From assembly GCA_023402075.1 (NCBI GenBank), contig JAEXCS010000049.1, forward strand, positions 1 through 51,433: DNA of 51,433 bases, written 5' to 3'. Shown piece by piece: positions 1 through 8,065 of this stretch; the stretch's first letter is position 1; each line of letters starts with the position of its first letter. The stretch comes from Bacillota bacterium. Its GTDB lineage: Bacteria > Bacillota > Clostridia > Oscillospirales > Oscillospiraceae. Below the pieces are notes generated by a model that saw only the letters and a list, made by a program, of their open reading frames with translations, had not been told where the DNA came from and did no database searches. The translations under genes were made by a program, and so were the position numbers.

Positions 1-2
1 GT

Positions 3-1394
3 CTATGGTCGGGCATGGTGCAAGACGGAGATTCGGTTACCTGCGACTTTAACGAAAACACTCTGCCTCTTACAGTGGGGTATAAAATCATTGCCTGTTT
101 GAACGTGCCTGTGGGAGCGGACAATTATCGGTCTATTTATTCTCAGGCACTGCAAGTTGTGGATCGTTCTGGAAATGGCTTTGAAGACTATACGTATCCC
201 GATGTGACAATTGACGAGACGGAACTTTACGCGGGGGCTACCTCCCTGCACATCAGCCTGACCGGTGATGAGCGGTTGTTTCAGGCGGTGAGGGACGGTA
301 AAACCAGCATCACATGCGCGGTGGCCCAGTATCCCGACGGAGACACCTTTGACTTTGAAAGCAACAAACAAATTCCGCTGAAGAATGCGTTACAGGCGAC
401 GGAAGCCTTTAATGGAAAAGAAGTCCAGCTCAACGAGCCGCTGCGCGAGGGCTATCGCGTGCGCGCCGTGGTTTATTGGGCGCAGAAAGAAGAACTGTTT
501 CTGCCAAAGGGCAACGACTATGAGGCAGTTTTTAACCGCCCTGACGACTCGGTTTTGGTTTCAGCCGCCCCCAACCAGGATGCGCTGACGGTTGCAGTCA
601 ACAGCCCTGTTGCAAGTGATGCGACAAGTGTTTCTGTCACTGTTGGCGGCGTTGTGCCGGACGGGGCGATTTTACTGCTGAAGAGTTATCCGGCTGGTGT
701 AACGGAATTTGCGCAGGATGCGGGGACGCCCTGTGGTGTAAACGCAGCCCCAGTGACAGGTGCAAATACCATCGCCTTCAATCCCGGAGTCTCTCTTGCC
801 TCCGGCAAGCAGTTGGTGGCGTTTGTTCGCAATGGCGACGTGGCTATTGCGCAGTCTCAGCCGGTGACGGTGGAAGCTGTGCAAGATTTAACTGTTTCCT
901 TGGTTGGCAAGCTGACGCCGGAGAGCACACAGGCTGTCTTTCAGGTGGCCGCGCGCAATAGCAGCATCACGAACCTAAATATGAAAGCTTCTTTTACGGC
1001 AACCAAGCTAAATGGAATTGCGTTTGTTCTTCCTTACATGTTTGCGCTGCGCCCCGCGCTTTTGGCGCAGGGTACCCCGGTGCAGGTAACATTAGAAGTA
1101 ATTCTGGGAATTATCTGCTGTATAGGCATGGCCGGTGTCCTTCAGGGGTGGTTGGTCATCCGCTGCTCTTTGGTGAAACGGATAATCCTTGGCGTCAGCA
1201 CTGTGTTGCTGATTGCACCCTATACGATTGTAAATCTCGCAGGCGCCGCGATTGTGCTGGCGATCTATGGCATCAATAAAATGGAGCAGAGAAAAGCAAT
1301 GGTATCCGGAGCTGTTTTGCCATTTTATTCGGATACTGTGCAGACAGAAGACCCGGCGCAGCCCTTGACACAAAAAATAACAGAACATGACTGA
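3..1394 (+). CDS. Chimeric ORF: surface-type beta-domain repeats fused to a TRAP permease C-terminus (5' partial)
   Basis: The frame is open to the window edge, so the true start is upstream; the first ATG is at 15. Counted from that ATG, residues 1 to about 310 look like repeated beta-sandwich domains of an exported protein, with roughly 100-residue units rich in Thr, Val, Ala and Asp. No sortase or S-layer motif is visible. From about residue 316 (nt ~960) the character changes abruptly. The pattern NMKASFTATKL, then a Pro-Tyr-Met-Phe motif and three hydrophobic segments, matches the C-terminus of fused TRAP transporter permeases. The TGA at 1392-1394 lies 24 nt before hyuA, a usual place for a TRAP gene in hydantoinase operons. 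The join may be a real deletion fusion or an assembly chimera. A working protein is unlikely. Confidence 0.6.
   Translation, partial: LWSGMVQDGDSVTCDFNENTLPLTVGYKIIACLNVPVGADNYRSIYSQALQVVDRSGNGFEDYTYPDVTIDETELYAGATSLHISLTGDERLFQAVRDGKTSITCAVAQYPDGDTFDFESNKQIPLKNALQATEAFNGKEVQLNEPLREGYRVRAVVYWAQKEELFLPKGNDYEAVFNRPDDSVLVSAAPNQDALTVAVNSPVASDATSVSVTVGGVVPDGAILLLKSYPAGVTEFAQDAGTPCGVNAAPVTGANTIAFNPGVSLASGKQLVAFVRNGDVAIAQSQPVTVEAVQDLTVSLVGKLTPESTQAVFQVAARNSSITNLNMKASFTATKLNGIAFVLPYMFALRPALLAQGTPVQVTLEVILGIICCIGMAGVLQGWLVIRCSLVKRIILGVSTVLLIAPYTIVNLAGAAIVLAIYGINKMEQRKAMVSGAVLPFYSDTVQTEDPAQPLTQKITEHD
960..1394 (+). pseudogene. C-terminal remnant of a fused TRAP transporter permease
   Basis: About 145 codons resemble only the last tenth to fifth of the DctQM-fused TRAP permeases: the conserved Met-Lys-x-x-Phe-Thr-Ala-Thr-Lys-Leu stretch, a Val-Leu-Pro-Tyr-Met-Phe motif and the terminal hydrophobic helices. 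The main DctM body, which forms the transport path, is absent, so no transport function is expected from this fragment. Its place just before hyuA-hyuB suggests the intact gene once imported a substrate for the hydantoinase-like enzyme. The family assignment rests on motif recognition by eye. Confidence 0.6.
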
Positions 1395-1418
1395 GTTCAG
1401 CAATAAGGAGAAGCGGCT

Positions 1419-3485
1419 ATGAGCTACAAAATTGGCGTTGATGTCGGCGGGACTTTTACCGATATCTGTCTATTCAACCAAGATAGTGGAGAAGTGAACG
1501 TTTACAAGCTTCCGTCCACGCCTTGGGACCCGTCCGAGGCAATCGGAAATGGCATTCAGGAAACGATGGACCTGTACAACGTAAAAGCCGATGCAGTCTC
1601 TAATTTAGTTCATGGCACGACGGTAGCAACCAATGCCGCGCTGGAGAGGAAGGGCGCAAAAACTGCCATTATCACGACGAAAGGGTTTCGGGACCTCATT
1701 GAGCTGGCACGGCAGACGCGCGCCTCTCTGTATGATGCGCAGGTGGAAAAGCCGGTGCCGATTGTCTATCGCAAGCTGCGCAGGGAAGTTAACGAGCGGA
1801 TTCAGTATGACGGAACGGTGTTTCAGCCGCTGAATCTTGCGGAAGTGGAAGCAGCGGTAGAGGAACTGAAGGGCCTTGGAGTGGAAGCCTATGCGGTCTG
1901 TCTGCTGCACGCTTATATCAATCCGGTTCACGAAAAGCAAATCAAGGAGATCATTTTAAAGCGTCATCCCGAATCCTATGTATCCATTTCCAGCGAAGTT
2001 CTTCCGGAAATCCGCGAATATGAGCGGATGACCACTACTGCATTGAACAGCTACATTGGCCCGAAGGTGGGCGTCTATGCCAATCAGTTTAAAAAGCGCG
2101 TCAAAGAGATGGGCATGCAGCTGACGCCTTATATTAACCAATCCAACGGTGGCCTGATGAGCATTGAGACAACCTTTAATAAGCCAATTCGGACAGCGCT
2201 TTCCGGCCCCGCAGCCGGCGTTTCCGGCGCCACGTACATCACAAAACTGGCGGGTGTCAACAACATCATCACGTTTGATATGGGCGGGACCAGTACGGAT
2301 GTCTCTTTGATTGAAAACAGCACACCGAAGTTGACAACCTCCAAGTCCATTGCGGAATTTCCGGTAAAAGTGTCGATGACAGATGTCACTGCCGTGGGGG
2401 CCGGAGGCGGCTCTATTGCTTGGATTGATAATGGAGGCATGCTGAAGGTCGGCCCTGAGAGTGCCGGTGCTTACCCCGGCCCCATTGCTTACAGCCGCGG
2501 CGGCGACCGCCCCACTGTAACCGATGCCAACGTGGTTCTTCATCGCCTGAATCCCAAGGTAATTTTGGGCGGGCGGATGAAGATTGATGAGGAAGCTGCT
2601 CACAGGGCGATTGAGGAACAGTTGGCCAAGCCGCTGGGAATGAGTGCGCTGGATGCTGCGCGCGGCATAATCACCGTTGTAAACTCTAATATGGCCCGGG
2701 CCATCCGAGTGGTTTCCGTGGAACGGGGATACGATCCCCGTGAGTTTGTGGTGGTGGCATTCGGCGGGGCGGGTGCGTTGCACGCGGTAAATGTAGCAAA
2801 GGACCTTGGCATTAATCATGTGATGATTCCCAGAAATCCCGGTATTTTGTGTGCCATAGGACTTCTGGTTTCTGATATCCGTTCGGACTATGTCAAGACC
2901 AATATCTCTGATCTGTTAAAGGCAAATATTGACCGGATGAACGGCGTATTTGCAGAACTGACCGGGGAAGGGGACGACTGGCTGAACGCAGAGAGTATTG
3001 CGCCAGAACGTAAAGTCCTGATTAAACATGCCGATATGCGATATTATGGCCAAAACTTTGAGTTGAGCGTGGAAATTCCTTATGACGAAATTACAGAAGA
3101 GAACATCGAGAAAATTTCCGAAATGTTTCATCGCCAGCACAAGCGCGAATACGGCTACTGCAACGAGGGCGCCAAGATTCAGATTGTCAACTATCGCGTG
3201 ACTGCGCTTGGCAAGGTGCAGACCATCCAGTTTACCGAGCATCCTGTGGTCGGCGCGGATTCTTCGGCCGCAGTGATCGACCAGCGCGATGTGTTTTTTG
3301 AAGAAGATGGCAGCTATGTAGACACCAAGATTTATGACCGTGACAAGATTCTTGCAGGCAATGAAATTTGCGGTCCCGCTATCATTGAACAGATGGATTC
3401 CACAATTGTGGTTCCCCCGGGACACACCGCGCGGGCGGACCGCTATTTAAATCTGATGATCAGCTATGAGCGTGACAACAAGTGA
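1419..3485 (+). CDS. hyuA: Hydantoinase/oxoprolinase family protein, subunit A
   Basis: A 688-residue HyuA-type protein, the usual length for the ATPase-fold subunit of N-methylhydantoinase, 5-oxoprolinase and acetone-carboxylase-like enzymes. Near the N-terminus is the phosphate-binding signature GVDVGGTFTD, and a second phosphate motif FDMGGTSTDVSL follows at about residue 288, as in the actin/Hsp70 fold. Partners in this family couple ATP hydrolysis to opening a cyclic amide in the cytoplasm. AAGGAG at 1405-1410 supports the ATG at 1419. The stop lies 17 nt before hyuB, so the two form an operon. The substrate cannot be read from sequence; hydantoins, oxoproline or a related lactam are all possible. 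Confidence 0.9.
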   Translation: MSYKIGVDVGGTFTDICLFNQDSGEVNVYKLPSTPWDPSEAIGNGIQETMDLYNVKADAVSNLVHGTTVATNAALERKGAKTAIITTKGFRDLIELARQTRASLYDAQVEKPVPIVYRKLRREVNERIQYDGTVFQPLNLAEVEAAVEELKGLGVEAYAVCLLHAYINPVHEKQIKEIILKRHPESYVSISSEVLPEIREYERMTTTALNSYIGPKVGVYANQFKKRVKEMGMQLTPYINQSNGGLMSIETTFNKPIRTALSGPAAGVSGATYITKLAGVNNIITFDMGGTSTDVSLIENSTPKLTTSKSIAEFPVKVSMTDVTAVGAGGGSIAWIDNGGMLKVGPESAGAYPGPIAYSRGGDRPTVTDANVVLHRLNPKVILGGRMKIDEEAAHRAIEEQLAKPLGMSALDAARGIITVVNSNMARAIRVVSVERGYDPREFVVVAFGGAGALHAVNVAKDLGINHVMIPRNPGILCAIGLLVSDIRSDYVKTNISDLLKANIDRMNGVFAELTGEGDDWLNAESIAPERKVLIKHADMRYYGQNFELSVEIPYDEITEENIEKISEMFHRQHKREYGYCNEGAKIQIVNYRVTALGKVQTIQFTEHPVVGADSSAAVIDQRDVFFEEDGSYVDTKIYDRDKILAGNEICGPAIIEQMDSTIVVPPGHTARADRYLNLMISYERDNK

Positions 3486-3502
3486 TGGGAGGCCTGTAAA
3501 AT

Positions 3503-5251
3503 ATGTTTCATTTAATAAATGTGGATCCGATCACCGTTGAGGTGCTCAGCAACGCGTTTATGTCCATTGCAGAGGAAATGGGCGGAATCCTGGTCAGAAC
3601 CGCCTATTCTACGAATATCAAAGAACGCAAGGATTGCTCCTGCGCGATCTTCAACGCCAAAGGAGAAACCATTGCGCAGGCGGAGCACATTCCTGTACAT
3701 TTGGGCTCCATGCTGGGCATTGTTCAGGAGATTACCAAAAAGTATTCTGCCGATGACATTCTGCCCGGAGATATGTTTGTCGCCAATGATCCATACAGCG
3801 GCGGCGGCACGCATCTTCCGGATATTACCATTGCCGCGCCCATTTTTCACAATGGGGAAATTGTGGCCTATGTGGCAAATATTGCGCATCACAGCGACGT
3901 GGGGGGCCGTGTCCCCGGCAGTATGTCCGGCGACAGCACCAGCATTTTTCAGGAGGGCCTGCGGATTCCGCCCATTCGCATTATGCGAGACGGAAAACTG
4001 CTGCAGGATGTGATGGATGTTATTCTCCTAAACTGCCGCACTTCCTTTGAGCGAACCGGTGATATCATGGCGCAGGTGGCATCAAATACCATCGGTGCAG
4101 AGCGCATGGTAGATATCATCAACAAATATGGCCGCAATATTGTGCTTTCTGGAATGGAAGAGCTTCTGGACTACGGCGAACGCAAGATGCAAGCTGGAAT
4201 TCGAGCCATCCAGAACGGTGAATACAGCTTCTGCGATTATCTTGATGATGATGGCATTAATATTGGAAAGCCGGTTCCCATCCAGTTGAAGCTAACAGTA
4301 AAAGATGACAATATCACGCTGGACTTCACCGGAACGGCTCCTCAGGTGAGCGGCGCGGTTAACGTGGTTGAAAACGCGCTGAAGGCAACGGTTTATTATT
4401 CTCTGAAGACGATCGTGGACCCAACGCTGCCGCCCAACGGCGGGTTTTATCGCGCGATTGATGTCTATGCCCCGGAGGGAACTCTGGTGAACCCCAAAGT
4501 CCCCGGGGCCTGCGGCGCCCGCACCGACTCCTGCCAGCGCGTGGCGGATGTTGTGTTTGGCGCAATGGCACAGGTGGTGCCCAAACAGGTTATGGCGGGA
4601 TGCAACAGCGCTGTGACCACAGTTGTGTTCTCCGGAAACGACACGAAGAACGGACGCTTTTTTGTCTATCCTGAATCGCTGGGCGGCGGGTTCGGCGCCC
4701 GGTACAATAAAGACGGGCTGGATGGCGTCCATGTGCATATCACCAATTCTTCCAATCTGCCCGTTGAGTGTATGGAGGCGGAATATCCCATCATGGTGGA
4801 CCGTTATGAGCTGCGCAACGATTCTGGCGGTGCCGGCGAGTATCGGGGTGGCCTTGGCTATCGCAGGGATTATCGGATTCTTCAGGACACGGTGTTTGGT
4901 TCCCACGGTGATCGCCAGAAAATCGCGCCTTGGGGGCTGGATGGTGGTTTACCCGGCGCAACCGGCCAGTTTGTAATCAACCCGGATACCGAATCCGAGC
5001 GTGTGCTGCCTTCTGCAAAGTCCTCTGAAATTCAATTGAAAAAGGGGGATATCATGAGCGCACAGACCCCCGGGTCCGGTGGCTTTGGCAGTCCGCTGAA
5101 ACGACTGGCAAAATCCGTACTGGAGGATGTTCTGAACGAAAAGGTAAGCGTGGAAAATGCAAAGGCGCTTTATGGCGTGGTGATTGTTGACTGTATAGTG
5201 GATGAAACCGCCACAGAGGTATTGCGTGCAGAAATGGCTGCTGGCCGTTAA
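3503..5251 (+). CDS. hyuB: Hydantoinase/oxoprolinase family protein, subunit B
   Basis: A 582-residue HyuB-type protein, typical for the family. It starts with the characteristic DPITVEVLSNAFMSIAEEMG and carries NDPYSGGGTHLPDI and a Gly-rich region near GGGFGARYN, all family features. With HyuA it should form the heteromeric ATP-dependent cyclic-amide hydrolase, with HyuB carrying much of the hydrolase site. GGGAGG about 10 nt upstream supports the ATG at 3503. The C-terminal ~60 residues are less conserved. A strong terminator 37 nt after the stop ends the operon. Confidence 0.9.
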   Translation: MFHLINVDPITVEVLSNAFMSIAEEMGGILVRTAYSTNIKERKDCSCAIFNAKGETIAQAEHIPVHLGSMLGIVQEITKKYSADDILPGDMFVANDPYSGGGTHLPDITIAAPIFHNGEIVAYVANIAHHSDVGGRVPGSMSGDSTSIFQEGLRIPPIRIMRDGKLLQDVMDVILLNCRTSFERTGDIMAQVASNTIGAERMVDIINKYGRNIVLSGMEELLDYGERKMQAGIRAIQNGEYSFCDYLDDDGINIGKPVPIQLKLTVKDDNITLDFTGTAPQVSGAVNVVENALKATVYYSLKTIVDPTLPPNGGFYRAIDVYAPEGTLVNPKVPGACGARTDSCQRVADVVFGAMAQVVPKQVMAGCNSAVTTVVFSGNDTKNGRFFVYPESLGGGFGARYNKDGLDGVHVHITNSSNLPVECMEAEYPIMVDRYELRNDSGGAGEYRGGLGYRRDYRILQDTVFGSHGDRQKIAPWGLDGGLPGATGQFVINPDTESERVLPSAKSSEIQLKKGDIMSAQTPGSGGFGSPLKRLAKSVLEDVLNEKVSVENAKALYGVVIVDCIVDETATEVLRAEMAAGR

Positions 5252-5287
5252 AACACTGAGATTCGCACATTGATGCTCAATAAGCAG

Positions 5288-5326
5288 GGCCGAAAAGTCT
5301 GATACCAGACTTTTCGGCTCTGTTTC
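5288..5326 (+). terminator. Intrinsic terminator of the hyuAB operon
   Basis: Perfect 12-bp inverted repeat GCCGAAAAGTCT (5289-5300), six-base loop, AGACTTTTCGGC (5307-5318), followed by a T-rich run (TCTGTTTC). It sits directly downstream of hyuB. Confidence 0.8.
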
Positions 5327-5474
5327 ATCAGCGCCTGTTCCAACTCGGAAAGCGGCGCGTCCCGATGGATTCCGCTGCCCGCGAAGAGTGGCCTTTGTAA
5401 GCCTTGCGTTTTTGCCGCCATTCCGCCAGCAATTTGAAAAGCTGCTCTCAGTTGGATTGATACGAAGGAACGCG

Positions 5475-5621
5475 ATGGAAGCGAGAAAAATAACTGTAAC
5501 TGTTTCCAATGCATTTTCGTCTAAAAAAGTAGGCATCCGCAAGATTACGCAAGGCGACCAATACGAAATTCATGACTTTTCCAGCAATCCCTTTTGCGCT
5601 GATCTCACTGTAGAGCTCTAA
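5475..5621 (+). CDS. Possible 48-residue small protein, unrecognised
   Basis: ATG at 5475 follows GAAGGA (5464-5469) at a workable distance, and 48 codons end in TAA. The product begins MEARKITVTVSN and is mixed polar/hydrophobic with no motif I recognise. It lies in an otherwise decayed stretch between the hyu operon and the tRNA cluster, so it may be a gene fragment rather than a small gene. Confidence 0.25.
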   Translation: MEARKITVTVSNAFSSKKVGIRKITQGDQYEIHDFSSNPFCADLTVEL

Positions 5622-5712
5622 AACTGCGGCACACTCCCGTTGTGCAATCAATGGGTGCATCAAATGAGGCAGAGCAGGTCTGCCCGACTGGGTAGCGGAG
5701 CTGCCGTATGAT

Positions 5713-6033
5713 TTGATTGTTTTTTGGCAGAAAACCGCTTTGTACACGCTTGTGTGCATTGGCCATGAATCCGGCTCCCCCAGCGGCGGCATCCTCGAAC
5801 CAGCAGGGGACACGCTCTATATCATTTATCCAAAGGGGGGATATAAGAGCGTTACGCTCCCACATGCGCCCAATCGCGAAAGCATTACATGGAATCAGGA
5901 TACAGAGCAGCTTTTCTACACGGTGACAGACTACGATGCCCATAATCATCAAAGCAAGGACTATCAGTACGTTTTCAACGTAAAGGAGCTGTCTGTCGTT
6001 TTGCTGGGAGAGACAGAAAGTGCTTTGCAGTAA
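5713..6033 (+). pseudogene. Probable gene remnant, unrecognised product
   Basis: An open frame of 106 codons with only a TTG start and no good ribosome site; the frame is also open somewhat upstream, to a stop at 5665. The product has beta-propeller-like character, with short strands rich in Tyr, Thr and Gly (for example GDTLYIIYPKGG and EQLFYTVTDYDA), but no family can be named. The neighbourhood lacks promoters and intact genes. I read it as the 3' remnant of a larger gene, though a short genuine ORF is not excluded. Confidence 0.3.
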
Positions 6034-6456
6034 AGTCGGTTTTCAATTTGGGCCGACGGCGGTATGCAGAAGCGTCTCAAGGTGTGCGCACTATGGCATT
6101 GATGAGAGCGCCTACACGATAGAATCTTACAAGCTGGTGGGAGGGTAACCGGGAGATAGACGCCCTGACAGTGAAAAGGAGGGAGGACTATCTGGCACTT
6201 GCGCTTTTCACAACTTACATACATATTTAAAATAAATAGATTCTACTCAAAAATTATACTTGGAACATTCGGTAAAATTAACGGACCACGATGTTCACGA
6301 TCATAAGGGCAAGGACCCAAGAAGGGCCCTTGCATCTGGAACGCTCTACAGAAACATGCTCTCTTGGAAATAGTAGAGCAAGGGGGGCTTTAATTTTCTA
6401 AAATGCAAAATATCTGCAATGTTTGGCAGCCTAAAAAAGTCAAAAATAAGCATAAA
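6034..6456. other. AT-richer gene-free segment
   Basis: No credible ORF, RNA gene or repeat array is seen. The base composition is visibly richer in A and T than the flanking genes, especially 6220-6450. There are weak inverted repeats, for example GCAAGG/CCTTGC around 6319-6346 and CTCTAC/GTAGAG around 6345-6380, without clear terminators. It resembles eroded intergenic DNA. Confidence 0.5.
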
Positions 6457-6517
6457 AAATCCGCAACCCCTTGATACATCTGGCTTTCAGTCAGAAACAT
6501 CTAAAGTGTTGCGGCTT
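6457..6517 (-). terminator. Terminator downstream of tRNA-Cys
   Basis: Read on the minus strand, CCGCAAC and GTTGCGG enclose a partly paired arm and are followed by ATTTTTTATG. It lies a few bases beyond the CCA end of tRNA-Cys and ends the tRNA transcription in this direction. Confidence 0.65.
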
Positions 6518-6520
6518 TTT

Positions 6521-6595
6521 TGGAGGTGACACCCGGATTTGAACCGGGGAATAAGGGTTTTGCAGACCCTTGCCTTACCACTTGGCTATGTCACC
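6521..6595 (-). tRNA. tRNA-Cys (GCA)
   Basis: A 75-nt cloverleaf with encoded CCA. The acceptor stem GGTGACA pairs with TGTCACC, followed by discriminator T and CCA. The anticodon loop CTGCAAA gives GCA (Cys), and the T loop GGTTCAAATCC is canonical. It is the last tRNA of the cluster and appears to have its own promoter. Confidence 0.95.
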
Positions 6596-6606
6596 ATGGT
6601 TTCTAT

Positions 6607-6635
6607 ATTATATACAACTTGAAGAAAAAAGTCCA
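6607..6635 (-). promoter_or_regulatory. Promoter for tRNA-Cys
   Basis: On the minus strand: TGGACT (-35, 6630-6635), a 17-bp spacer and a perfect TATAAT (-10, 6607-6612). Its -10 is about 12 nt from the tRNA 5' end, giving almost no leader. A terminator separates it from tRNA-Gly. Confidence 0.6.
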
Positions 6636-6660
6636 GCAAAATTTGAAAGTTGTGAGAAAA

Positions 6661-6696
6661 CCGAATGCCCACACAAGGGTGTGGGCATTCAGTTTT
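6661..6696 (-). terminator. Terminator between tRNA-Gly and tRNA-Cys
   Basis: Perfect 12-bp stem GAATGCCCACAC (6663-6674), AAGG loop, GTGTGGGCATTC (6679-6690), flanked by AAAA and TTTT so it could work in both directions. On the minus strand it closes the Val-Asp-Phe-Gly unit. Confidence 0.7.
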
Positions 6697-6771
6697 GGAG
6701 CGGGCAACGAGGCTCGAACTCGCTACCTCCACCTTGGCAAGGTGGCGCTCTACCAGATGAGCTATGCCCGC
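6696..6771 (-). tRNA. tRNA-Gly (GCC)
   Basis: A 76-nt cloverleaf with encoded CCA. Acceptor GCGGGCA pairs with TGCCCGC; the anticodon loop TTGCCAA inside the CCACC/GGTGG stem gives GCC (Gly); the T arm GAGTTCGAGCCTC is canonical. It is the fourth tRNA in transcription order. Confidence 0.95.
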
Positions 6772-6774
6772 AAA

Positions 6775-6850
<76 letters not shown>

Positions 6851-6854
6851 ATAT

Positions 6855-6874
6855 GCGGGAAGAACGCTTCCCGC
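6855..6874. other. Hairpin spacer between tRNA-Asp and tRNA-Phe
   Basis: GCGGGAAG and CTTCCCGC enclose a four-base loop. There is no T-tract on either side, so it is more likely a processing spacer in the tRNA precursor than a terminator. Confidence 0.5.
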
Positions 6875-6880
6875 GGAAAA

Positions 6881-6957
6881 TGGCGACCCGGAACGGGCTC
6901 GAACCGTCGACCTCTAGCGTGACAGGCTAGCGTTCTAACCAACTGAACTACCGGGCC
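6881..6957 (-). tRNA. tRNA-Asp (GTC)
   Basis: A 77-nt cloverleaf with encoded CCA. Acceptor GGCCCGG pairs with CCGGGTC (one G-U); the anticodon loop CTGTCAC in the CTAGC/GCTAG stem gives GTC (Asp). Confidence 0.95.
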
Positions 6958-6984
6958 ATAGGACCTTTTATGAAGAGCTTGGAG

Positions 6985-7061
6985 TGGTGGGAACAACTGG
7001 ACTCGAACCAGTGACCCCCTGCTTGTAAGGCAGGTGCTCTAACCAGCTGAGCTATGCTCCC
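6985..7061 (-). tRNA. tRNA-Val (TAC)
   Basis: A 77-nt cloverleaf with encoded CCA. Acceptor GGGAGCA pairs with TGTTCCC through one G-U; the anticodon loop CTTACAA in the CCTGC/GCAGG stem gives TAC (Val). It is the first tRNA behind a consensus promoter. Confidence 0.95.
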
Positions 7062-7095
7062 GTATGCCGCTCGCTCTCGTCAGACGGCAAAAGTT

Positions 7096-7124
7096 ATTAT
7101 ACAAAAAGGTCCCCGATCTGTCAA
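7096..7124 (-). promoter_or_regulatory. Consensus sigma-A promoter of the tRNA operon
   Basis: On the minus strand: perfect TTGACA (7119-7124), exactly 17 bp, perfect TATAAT (7096-7101). A full-consensus promoter fits a tRNA operon. The first tRNA begins about 35 nt downstream of the -10. Confidence 0.9.
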
Positions 7125-7180
7125 CTAAAAATCCCAAAATTTTTAAAAAAATTTTTTTCACTTGCAAAATCCTTGGATTT

Positions 7181-8065
7181 TCAACCCTTTGCGGAGGCTA
7201 GCAGCATCTCCAGTTCCGCCTTTGTAAAGATCTGCACGCTGTCACAGAACCGACAGGTCAGTTCTGCGCCGCCCTGATCGTCAATCAGACTGCGCAGTTC
7301 TGTTGCACCCATGGAAATTAGCGCCCGCTCCATCCGTTTCCTAGAGCAGGTGCAGCGGTACTCCACGGGACGCTCTTCTAAAATTTGCAGTTCAAATTCC
7401 GGCAGTGCTGCCCGCAGCAGGTCCGCCGGCTCGGGATACTTCTCCAGAAGCGCCGTAACGGCTCCGGCGGCCATCAGGCCGCTCTCCACCCGGGCGATGA
7501 TATCCTCGCCTGCACCGGGCAGCAACTGGACAAGATAGCCGCCCGCAGCGCGCACGCTCTGGTCCCGGTCCACCAGCACGCCCAGACCACAGGCCGAGGG
7601 AACCTGTTCGGATTCCACAAAGTAGGCCGCCAAGTCCTCGGCGATCTCGCCGCCCATCAGGCCCACGCTGCCCACGTAAGGCTCCTTCATATTCAGGTCC
7701 CGGATGACGGTGAGAGTTCCCTCGCTGCCAACGGCCCCGCCCACGTCCAGTTTCCCATCGGCGCGCAGGGGAAGGTCCACTGCGGGGTTGTCCACCATAC
7801 CCCGGACGTTGCCCTCATTGTCCGACACGGCCATTACAAGGCCCAGCGGACCGCCGCCCCGGAATTGCAGGGATACGCTGGCCCCGTCCTCCTTCAGGGC
7901 GTTGCCCATCATGGAAGCCGCCGCCAGTGCGCGGCCCAGGGCCGCGGTAGCCACGGGGAGGGTGCGGTGAATGTTGCGCGCCCGCTCCGTCAAAATCCGA
8001 CTGGAAATGGCGGAGACTTTGATAGTGCCGTCCGCCGAGATTGCTCTTACGATTTTGTCGCTCAT
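7181..8065 (-). CDS. hslO: Hsp33 redox-regulated chaperone
   Basis: 294 residues, normal for Hsp33, a cytoplasmic holdase activated by oxidation. The C-terminal zinc-binding redox switch is present: C238 and C240 (CTC) and C271 and C274 (CRFC). The N-terminal domain begins MSDKIVRAIS and has the usual Gly-rich GGGPLGL segment at about 70-76. The frame is open far upstream, but AAGGAG just before the ATG at 8065, and the ATGA overlap with the upstream methyltransferase stop, fix the start. It is the last gene of the yerC-methyltransferase-hslO operon. An AAAATCC/GGATTTT hairpin and A/T-rich tract follow the stop and may serve as terminator. Confidence 0.95.
   Translation of the reverse strand: MSDKIVRAISADGTIKVSAISSRILTERARNIHRTLPVATAALGRALAAASMMGNALKEDGASVSLQFRGGGPLGLVMAVSDNEGNVRGMVDNPAVDLPLRADGKLDVGGAVGSEGTLTVIRDLNMKEPYVGSVGLMGGEIAEDLAAYFVESEQVPSACGLGVLVDRDQSVRAAGGYLVQLLPGAGEDIIARVESGLMAAGAVTALLEKYPEPADLLRAALPEFELQILEERPVEYRCTCSRKRMERALISMGATELRSLIDDQGGAELTCRFCDSVQIFTKAELEMLLASAKG

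Noticed and set aside
6521..6595. Attachment site at tRNA-Cys
   Set aside because: No second copy of the tRNA 3' end and no integrase are visible in the window; kept only as a hypothesis for the neighbouring segment.
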